Source: a virus. Taken from it: a stretch of DNA of 25,649 nt. The stretch spans positions 1-25,649 of the IMG/VR virus record IMGVR_UViG_3300021957_000267. One strand, given 5' to 3'. Position 1 is the first letter of the stretch. Each line of letters starts with the position of its first letter. The position numbers were made by a program, and so were the translations under genes. The notes under the pieces are model-generated. The model searched no databases. It was not told where the DNA came from and saw only the letters and a program-made list of their open reading frames with translations. Shown in pieces: positions 1 to 6,700 of the stretch.

Positions 1-1763
1 TTCTCTGACCCATACTCACCGGTCTCTTCTTGTTTAGCTTCAACATCATCTTGTGCATCTTGTAAGTTCTGGGCTATGACATTGGCTACAGTTTGTTCAG
101 CTTCTGTGGCTGATGCATCTGTAGAGACTGACACATCTATTTGACTTTGTAAAGTTTGAGTAGTTGTTGTATCAACTGCGACACTCGTTGTCTCAACTGT
201 CTCAGCTTCAACACTTGTAGAGCTTGTAACACTAGCACTCATATCTAACACTTGATTGTTTTGTGCAGTAGAAGATGCAAATTGTTCTGATATACTAGGT
301 GAGTTACTAGTACTTACACCCCCACCAGAATTAGACGATGATACGCTAGAAGCTCCTGTCGTTCCACCTGTAGCGTGTATAGAGTTTCCTGATGTAGTTC
401 CACTAACACTAGACTTAGCTGTGCTTAGAGTAGAGGAGACAACACGTAACGCTGTTTCTTTACTTATTGAACTTTCACTTTCTGAAACTTCAGCAACCAG
501 TTCTTCTTCTATCTCTTCTTCTATAACCTCATCTTCTTCTTCAACCAGCTCCTCAATAAGCTCTTCTTCCGGCTCTTCTGCATACGCAAGTTCTTCTTCC
601 ATTGTTGTCTCTTCCTCAAACCACTCCTCCACTTCTTCAATAAATGTTTCTTGAAATACAAACTCCTCAATCATCAACTCTTCAATCGGTATAAAGGCTT
701 CTTCTTCACGCATAAACGGAAGAGGTTCTACAAATTCTTCAAGTGGTTGTAGCTGTTCAAAGATTATATCTTCTTCAAATACAAACTCAGGCTCTTCAAA
801 GATGTCATACTCAGGTTCAAAGATGTACTCTTCAAAGATTTCTGGCTCTTCAAAAGTGTCATACATGTCATACTCTTCGTAACCATAGTCAAATAGTTCT
901 TCTTCATATCCGTAGTCAAAGTATTCTTCTTCTTGATAGTATCCTATATCTTCTTCTTGTCGATAGCCTTGACAAAATGGTCCATACTGTGGGTCTAGGT
1001 CACATTGAAAATCATCATAGGCTTCCCAGTACCCTGCACAGCTTACATCATTTAAAGGATTACTACAGTCAATGGTCTCGCTTGTACCATACAACGAACC
1101 ACCAGCTTCTAATAAAGTATTTGATGTAGTGCTGTTCCAGTCCTTACTTACACAAGAGCTAGTATTGGTTGTTCCTGTATTACATTCATCGTGAAACAAG
1201 TATTGATAGTAAGTATCTGAATCTTTCTGTTGTCCAATAAGAACATCGTGCTGTATAATATTTAAGTCACCATACCTAAAATCAAAAGTAGAGTTAGTCC
1301 AAAGTATTACTTCAAAACTGTTATCAGTATTACTACGATTATACTCACGCATGTCGTACCAACCAAAGACTGTCTTATCACTAAAGTTCTTGGCTAACAT
1401 TTTAGAGTTGTTATCTCTTATCAAGTCAGTCCAGAACGGAAACAGTGTGTAGTTGTATTGTGGTAGTGGGTCAGGTGTGTAATCACCACAGTAATTATTA
1501 TAGTTTACATTGCCTGTACCTAACCCAAAGTGAAGACAACCATTCGTAGCCATACGAGCAGATGTAAATTGTTTATCGTAAAAAATAAATGTAAAATCTA
1601 AATTAAAAGCAGACGAAAGCTGGTCGTCTCCTGAGTTTAGACTGGTTGTATTTGATTCGTTTGTAAGGTCTACTAAAGACTGATTGCCTTCGTAGATATA
1701 CTGACTAAAGACATTAAGACTTAAGAGACACGCTACTGCGTAGCATAGAATTCTTTTCTGCAT
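1..1763 (-). CDS. Partial exported protein with nidogen-like (NIDO) domain and acidic repeat tract
   Basis: The frame opening with ATG at 1763 stays open for 587 codons and leaves the window, so the C terminus is missing. Residues 1-21 look like a Sec signal peptide (basic MQKR, then a hydrophobic stretch ending VFSQ). Residues about 50-190 resemble the extracellular NIDO domain: a beta-rich segment with 'FTFIFYDKQF', 'RMATNGCLHFG' and 'LFPFWTDL', matching the 'sNG.i.Fg ... PFW.D' pattern of that family. Eight cysteines lie between residues 76 and 264, suggesting disulfides outside the cytoplasm. Residues about 268-425 are extremely Glu-rich with Tyr/Phe repeats (two copies of an 'FDYGYEE' unit, several 'FEEPE' units), then a Ser/Thr-rich tail to the edge. 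The start overlaps the preceding gene by 31 bases, with only a weak ribosome site. The role is unknown; export to the envelope of the infected cell or a virion surface role are inferences. Confidence 0.8.
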   Translation of the reverse strand, partial: MQKRILCYAVACLLSLNVFSQYIYEGNQSLVDLTNESNTTSLNSGDDQLSSAFNLDFTFIFYDKQFTSARMATNGCLHFGLGTGNVNYNNYCGDYTPDPLPQYNYTLFPFWTDLIRDNNSKMLAKNFSDKTVFGWYDMREYNRSNTDNSFEVILWTNSTFDFRYGDLNIIQHDVLIGQQKDSDTYYQYLFHDECNTGTTNTSSCVSKDWNSTTSNTLLEAGGSLYGTSETIDCSNPLNDVSCAGYWEAYDDFQCDLDPQYGPFCQGYRQEEDIGYYQEEEYFDYGYEEELFDYGYEEYDMYDTFEEPEIFEEYIFEPEYDIFEEPEFVFEEDIIFEQLQPLEEFVEPLPFMREEEAFIPIEELMIEEFVFQETFIEEVEEWFEEETTMEEELAYAEEPEEELIEELVEEEDEVIEEEIEEELVAEVSESESSISKETALRVVSSTLSTAKSSVSGTTSGNSIHATGGTTGASSVSSSNSGGGVSTSNSPSISEQFASSTAQNNQVLDMSASVTSSTSVEAETVETTSVAVDTTTTQTLQSQIDVSVSTDASATEAEQTVANVIAQNLQDAQDDVEAKQEETGEYGSE

Positions 1764-2812
1764 TGCCTTTTTGTTTTAGTTTTAGTTGTATAAATAACTT
1801 TGACTGCCCCAACAACATCTTTGTTTATCTTGTCTCTGTTAGGATTTCTGTCGTGTGTGCATTGCTGTATAAAAAGTTTTTCTTGTTCTTTAGCATCAGG
1901 TCTTTTAGATTTGTTTTCTGCCCAAGCTTTAGTTGCTTCTTTACCTATCTGACCTTGATAAGGGCAAGGAGTACCAGCCATTTCCATAGCCTTAAATACT
2001 CTTGGGTCTTGACAAAGTATAGATACTGAAGCCACTTTCATACCGGTATCGTACAGATACTTGGAAAGTTTTAAGCGTTCACAGTTCTCGTCAGTCACAG
2101 TAGCTCCTGTAGAGAACCCAAATACTTGCCCTTGAAAGGCACCAGAACGACCTACAGTACAGAGGTCTTGAGAGTAAGACATAATACTAGGTGCTATAGC
2201 AGAAGCAGGAGGTGCTTTGCTTTTTACGTTCTGATTAATAGTCTGAGTAGAGTTAGACTCGTTAATATTTCTATTAGTATTATCAGACTTTGTATTGTTA
2301 TTATTGGTATTAGTATTGTCAGTAGTAACATTAGAATCTGAAGTCGATGTATTAACGTTAGTATTGTTATTAGTATTTGTATTATTACTAGTAGAATTAC
2401 TGTTGTTATTTACGTTCTGATTGACTGTAGAGTTTACAGTAGAGTTAGATGTAGACGTAGAAGTATTAACGTTGTTGTTATTGTTTGTATTTGTTGAAGT
2501 GTTATTTGATGTCGAGGTATTTACGTTAGTATTATTTGAAGTATTAACATTAGTATTATTATTAGTGTTAGTATTTACATTTGTATTGTTATTAGTATTG
2601 GTGTTTGTATTGGTATTACTATTCGTATTATTGTTGGTGTTGGTATTAGTAGTCACTGTAGTATTAATGGTAGTTAATCCATTGTCTTCACAATACTGTG
2701 TACCCGAAGTACAGTCGCCTGTTTGGTCTGAACTTACAGCAAATGACATTGTTAATAAACCTAATATAAATAATGGTCCAAAAAATCCTCTATTTAAATC
2801 ACCTCTTGACAC
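1733..2812 (-). CDS. Exported Asn/Thr-rich protein with Cys-containing C-terminal domain
   Basis: The 359-residue product begins with a signal-peptide-like segment (charged residues 1-9, hydrophobic 10-26). The start is GTG, chosen because an AGGAG site lies 5 bases upstream and because the next ATG would remove most of the signal peptide. Residues about 47-196 are almost only Asn, Thr, Ser and Val in short repeats, probably a flexible extended spacer. Residues about 197-359 form a conventional domain with 'MSYSQDLCTVG', 'DENCERLKLSKYLYD', 'ILCQDPRVF' and 'AGTPCPYQG', which I remember as a recurrent family of unknown function in uncultured marine phages. Eight cysteines in total fit an exported, disulfide-bonded protein. 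It sits just after two membrane proteins and overlaps the next exported protein gene, so the two may act together at the cell envelope. No enzymatic function is assigned. Confidence 0.8.
   Translation of the reverse strand: MSRGDLNRGFFGPLFILGLLTMSFAVSSDQTGDCTSGTQYCEDNGLTTINTTVTTNTNTNNNTNSNTNTNTNTNNNTNVNTNTNNNTNVNTSNNTNVNTSTSNNTSTNTNNNNNVNTSTSTSNSTVNSTVNQNVNNNSNSTSNNTNTNNNTNVNTSTSDSNVTTDNTNTNNNNTKSDNTNRNINESNSTQTINQNVKSKAPPASAIAPSIMSYSQDLCTVGRSGAFQGQVFGFSTGATVTDENCERLKLSKYLYDTGMKVASVSILCQDPRVFKAMEMAGTPCPYQGQIGKEATKAWAENKSKRPDAKEQEKLFIQQCTHDRNPNRDKINKDVVGAVKVIYTTKTKTKRQCRKEFYATQ
2225..2674 (-). repeat. Asn/Thr codon-repeat tract within the exported protein gene
   Basis: The coding strand here is a degenerate run of AAT/AAC and ACT/ACA/ACC codons with occasional GTT and AGT, encoding residues about 47-196 of the exported protein. 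The repeats are imperfect and the codons vary, so the amino-acid composition seems selected rather than the DNA sequence itself. Confidence 0.75.
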
Positions 2813-2817
2813 TTTAT

Positions 2818-2822
2818 CTCCT
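2818..2822 (-). promoter_or_regulatory. Ribosome binding site deciding a GTG start
   Basis: On the minus strand AGGAG lies five bases before the GTG at 2812 and overlaps the TAG stop of the preceding gene. It supports GTG rather than a downstream ATG as the start of the 359-residue exported protein. Confidence 0.7.
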
Positions 2823-3186
2823 ATTTAGTTTTTGATGTTGATGTATATAATCCAAACCATGCAGCACCTGCTCCGACTACTACTGATATGAACCCTGATT
2901 GTTCCATTGTTGGGTCACTAATTTCCATAAACCAAAACGTGGTATAGTATAATAAGAACATATACACACTTAAAAAAGCTCTAGGTATTATTCTCCAACT
3001 ATCCACAGCTTGTGCTACAAATATTAATTTTTGATAAGGGTTATCGTTCTTGATATCCTCTAACTCTCTTATCCTATCTTTAAGTGCTGACTTTTCTTGC
3101 AGCAACTCCATAAACTTATTAAGGTCAATCTCTACCTCATTTCTATCCATGTCGCCACTGAAGCCACCCATATTATTCTGTTGCAT
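2821..3186 (-). CDS. Small membrane protein, holin or lysis-accessory candidate
   Basis: The 121-residue product has a polar N-terminal half with a likely coiled coil (about 20-48, 'EIDLNKFMELLQEKSALKDR') followed by two hydrophobic helices at about 68-90 ('AFLSVYMFLLYYTTFWFM') and 98-115 ('GFISVVVGAGAAWFGLY'), ending in a basic tail. A GAGGG ribosome site precedes the ATG. It follows a three-helix membrane protein by 9 bases and precedes an exported protein, a place typical of lysis genes in small phages. The topology allows a holin or holin-regulating role, but no family is recognised with certainty. Confidence 0.75.
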   Translation of the reverse strand: MQQNNMGGFSGDMDRNEVEIDLNKFMELLQEKSALKDRIRELEDIKNDNPYQKLIFVAQAVDSWRIIPRAFLSVYMFLLYYTTFWFMEISDPTMEQSGFISVVVGAGAAWFGLYTSTSKTK

Positions 3187-3195
3187 AATGCCCTC

Positions 3196-3630
3196 TTATT
3201 TTTTAACTAGGCTGCCACCAAAGTACATACCTATGATTGCTGATACAAGGTTTGTATCTAATTGTGTTATTACCAAGCCTTGAAAAGTTATCCATTCAAA
3301 TACTTCTCTACCATCTGAAAAGAATAAAAAGCCCGGTTGAAATAATGTATATCCTACTGTTACATCTACACTCGGATAATATACTGCTACCAGTTTAGGT
3401 AGTATAACAATTGCAAAGATAGATGATAACGCAATGATACGTCTTGTCCATTGGAATCCTTTATCTTGTACGTTACGTGCAGACTCTACAGCTTTAAGTT
3501 GAAACTCACCTCTTGTAATCAACATCTTTTGCTCATCTTGTTTAGCCTTCATACGTTGAGACCACAGACTTAACACACTACTCAATAGAGTAGAACCTAA
3601 CATAGTTATAATTTCAAATGGGAACATCAT
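3196..3630 (-). CDS. Three-helix membrane protein, probable holin
   Basis: The 144-residue product shows a hydrophobic N terminus (about 4-24, 'FEIITMLGSTLLSSVLS'), a charged region rich in Lys/Arg/Glu, a second helix preceded by Arg-Arg (about 64-88, 'IIALSSIFAIVILPKLVAVYY') and a third hydrophobic segment close to the C terminus, ending Lys-Lys. This layout resembles the '3TM' holin family known from gene transfer agents and many marine phages; the assignment rests on topology and general resemblance. It overlaps the preceding small gene by 17 bases. An AGAGGTG ribosome site precedes a doubled ATG, so the true start could be either ATG. It would release the virion or another muralytic enzyme at lysis. 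Confidence 0.75.
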   Translation of the reverse strand: MMFPFEIITMLGSTLLSSVLSLWSQRMKAKQDEQKMLITRGEFQLKAVESARNVQDKGFQWTRRIIALSSIFAIVILPKLVAVYYPSVDVTVGYTLFQPGFLFFSDGREVFEWITFQGLVITQLDTNLVSAIIGMYFGGSLVKK

Positions 3631-3763
3631 ACACCTCTTCTAATAGTTCTTCGTAAAGTCTTCTAAAGTTTTCTAATTCCATAAAGCCTAATCCCTGTCC
3701 AATCTGGTGCATTCTATAAATGTTATAGGCTGTGTTTAATTGTTTCTCTGTGTAAAGTAGCAT
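3614..3763 (-). CDS. Conserved-looking 49-residue protein before the holin candidate
   Basis: I place the start at the ATG one base after the stop of the 1723-residue gene, giving 49 residues beginning MLLYTEKQLNTAYNIYRMHQ. An in-frame TTG at 3802 would add 13 residues inside the upstream gene, but it has no ribosome site and would break the tight operon spacing. The protein is largely helical with alternating charged and aromatic residues ('FRRLYEELLEEVYD') and no membrane segment. I remember similar short proteins next to lysis genes in marine phages, but the function is unknown. Its 3' end overlaps the holin candidate, suggesting translational coupling. Confidence 0.65.
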   Translation of the reverse strand: MLLYTEKQLNTAYNIYRMHQIGQGLGFMELENFRRLYEELLEEVYDVPI

Positions 3764-3764
3764 A

Positions 3765-6700
3765 TTATTCAGGGCTGTTCCAAAGTTTATTAGTTCTATC
3801 AATTGTTGCTTGATTATATTCAGGAACCTTTGAAGCTAATGTATGATGCTGGTATAAGTATACATTCTTACCAGCTTGTTCATCACCTAAAAAGTAAGGA
3901 ATCAAATGTTTGTCACTTCCTTTTTTTTCAAATATATCTCCATAAAATAATAACTGTTGAGCTTCATCATTTAATTTACTTGTATCTTTACTCTCTCGTA
4001 TACCATCAAATATATTTTTATCTTTAGGGTCGAGTCTTCTCAATGTTCTATTAATTGCTGGTTCTACACTATCTCTTAAAAATTGATACTTACCTGTAGC
4101 AGAACTTCCCAATAAATTAGAACCTAAAGGTGCATTTCTATTATTACTTTCAATCTTTCTTACGTTGGCTGCTAATCTTTGTGCAGAGTCTTTAAATTGT
4201 TCAAAAGATACATCTGACATTTCAGGATATTGTGTTTTAAATCTATCATAGTGTTTGGCAAGAAAATTATTTACTCGTTGTGTATCTTCAGGACTAGGTT
4301 CTTGCCTTTCTGTTTTTAATTTATCTACAGTATCGGAAGCAACTCTCGATGCTTTTTCAAGAGTATCTTTTATTGTTCCAAAAATAGTACCTTGGTTTAA
4401 ACCTAACCTATCCATTTGTTCGTCAGATGAAACATTACCACTTCGAGCTTCATCATCTACTTTCTTTAGTAGTGCTGCTGCAGCCGGTATAGCGATACCA
4501 TATTTTTTTGATATCTCAATAATTCGTGCATCAAATATAACATAGTTTTTATTTTTTTTACCTTTTCTTTTTCTAGTAAAACCATCATTATATTTAATTC
4601 CCATAACACCAGATTTTTCTAAAATATCTTCTACATATTTTTTATCTGAAGTATTACCTTTATTTAATAGTTTATTAATACTACTAATAAAATCTTCACC
4701 AGTTAAATCTCCCATTGTTACCCAAGCATCTGACACTAATTGTTCTCTATCTATGTCAATAGAATCTTTAGTCCAGCTAGGGTATCTACTATATAAATCA
4801 ATAAACTCGGTAAGCTGTCTATTATCTAAACGTTCTACCGCAGTTTCAGCAGCACTAATAACTCCTCCTGATTGATTACTCATTTTTGCATCCCAATCTA
4901 ATAGATGTTTGTCTGTTGTTTTTAAATTTACTTTGTAAAGATTTCCAACATTATCTGGCAAAGGTGTAGTTTTAAATGTTTCTAACTCTTTATCTTTGTC
5001 TATAGCTTTTAAAAGGAAGGCTTGTTTTTCTTTATTGTTTCCAGCTTTTTTAGCTTTTTCTGCTTGATCTAATAAGTCTTGGTATTCTTCATTTAATTTT
5101 TTAATACCTTGACTTTTACTAATATTTTTTTTGTATCCTTTTGCAATCTCTTCAGTAGTTGTAAAGTATAGTCCTTTACCAAATGCCATAGCACCTTCAC
5201 CAGACATTAAAAATTCTGTAGAAAACTTATCAAAATCACTAGGTGTTCCGTGCATTGCTTCAATACCTTTAAAGCTTTCATCTTCTAATATTTTTTTCTG
5301 GCTATATGGCAAAGGTAATATGTCAAGTTCTGTCGCTGAATAACGTGGTTTTGGTTTACTAATGTTTTCAACAATCTCTTTACCAACAAGTTTACCTAAT
5401 CCTCCAAATGCAAACTCTTTTCGATACGCTTTATTAAATTTATCTGTTTTCCAACCACCATCAGCATACGCTTCAGCTTCTTCTTTAGTATCAAAAGCTT
5501 TAAAGTTTCCACTCTTCTTCATTAACTTCATTGTTTCTGTATTATTGTCATACTGCACAAGTTTACCATCTTGCTCTATGATAGTAGGGTATGCTATAAA
5601 TTGACCTTCAATATCACCCCAAGCCATTCGATGAGTTTGAGGATTACCAGATTCAGGGTCTCTAATAAACATTTTAGGGTCTGGTCTAGCTATTCGTTTT
5701 TCAAATTTAGGAGGTCCTGATGCTTCACCTCCATTATCAAACCCCAACCTATCCATTTGTTCTTGGTAAGGTTCACCAGTGTATGGATTAATTCTATCTG
5801 CTGGGTTTTCTTTTGTGTAAGGTACTTTGTTTTCTCCTTCAACTATACCACCTGTAACATAATTACTTCTATAAAAGTCAGTATAGTTACGAGTATATTT
5901 TCTATCTTTAGGTCTATCTTTTATACCTAGAGCATAGGCTGCTTCTTTGTCTATTTCTTTTGCAAATATATTTAAATCATCGTAAGGATTAGCACCAATA
6001 TATTTATTCATAAGACCTTTAGTTCCTATGAATGGAGTTTTACCTGCTGCTGTTTCAACCAATCCTTTTCTTCCTAGAAGTAAACCAAGAGTATCAGTTA
6101 CTGTTGGTCCTCCTAAACTTAAGACTGAAACTGCAGGATTTTTTGTATATTGAATAGAGTTTTTAAAACGTAACCCATATTCAAGTGGACCAAACAGTCC
6201 AACCCTTTGAAAAGCTTTTATAAAGTCTTCATCTTCAAAACCTTCTTCTACTATTCGATCTCTGTTATCTTCATTAGACCTCCAGTAGTTTGTTCCTAAT
6301 GCTAAACTTGTAGCCATTAAAGCAAAAGCTCCTAGCTTTGCCCCATTAACGGTAGGATTATTAACTGCTGATCGAATATAATTTTTTAAAACTGTATTAC
6401 TAAACACGGTTGGGTATCTTAAAAACTGTGTTAAAATATCTACTTTTGGATTTGTCATAAAGATAGGTATTCTTGCTCTATCTCTACCTACAGGCATGAT
6501 AACTTCATTTACAAATCTACCTGCTCCTTGAAGAACTGATTTATAAAAATCATCTTCATATTTAAGCTGACCTGTTAAAACACCATCTTTTCTTTCGGCT
6601 CCAAACCCTGTCTTAGCTCCACTATTTAACCATCTAAGTCCATCGTCTATGTCTATTCCTAGATCAAACACTTCACTTTTTAATAGTTGAATATTACGTA

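Noticed and set aside
256-1129. Two plus-strand frames (Ser-rich and Leu/Gln/His-rich) at the left end
   Set aside because: They are antisense to the Glu-rich part of the exported protein gene, which is a long open frame with signal peptide and coherent domains on the minus strand.
2421-2828. Plus-strand frame giving a Leu/Val-rich membrane-like protein
   Set aside because: It is the antisense reading of the Asn/Thr repeat tract; AAT/AAC and ACT/ACA codons read backwards give Ile, Val and Leu codons, so the hydrophobicity is artificial.
3764-3802. TTG start extending the 49-residue protein to 62 residues
   Set aside because: No ribosome site precedes the TTG and it lies inside the preceding gene; the ATG one base after that gene's stop fits the spacing used elsewhere in this operon.
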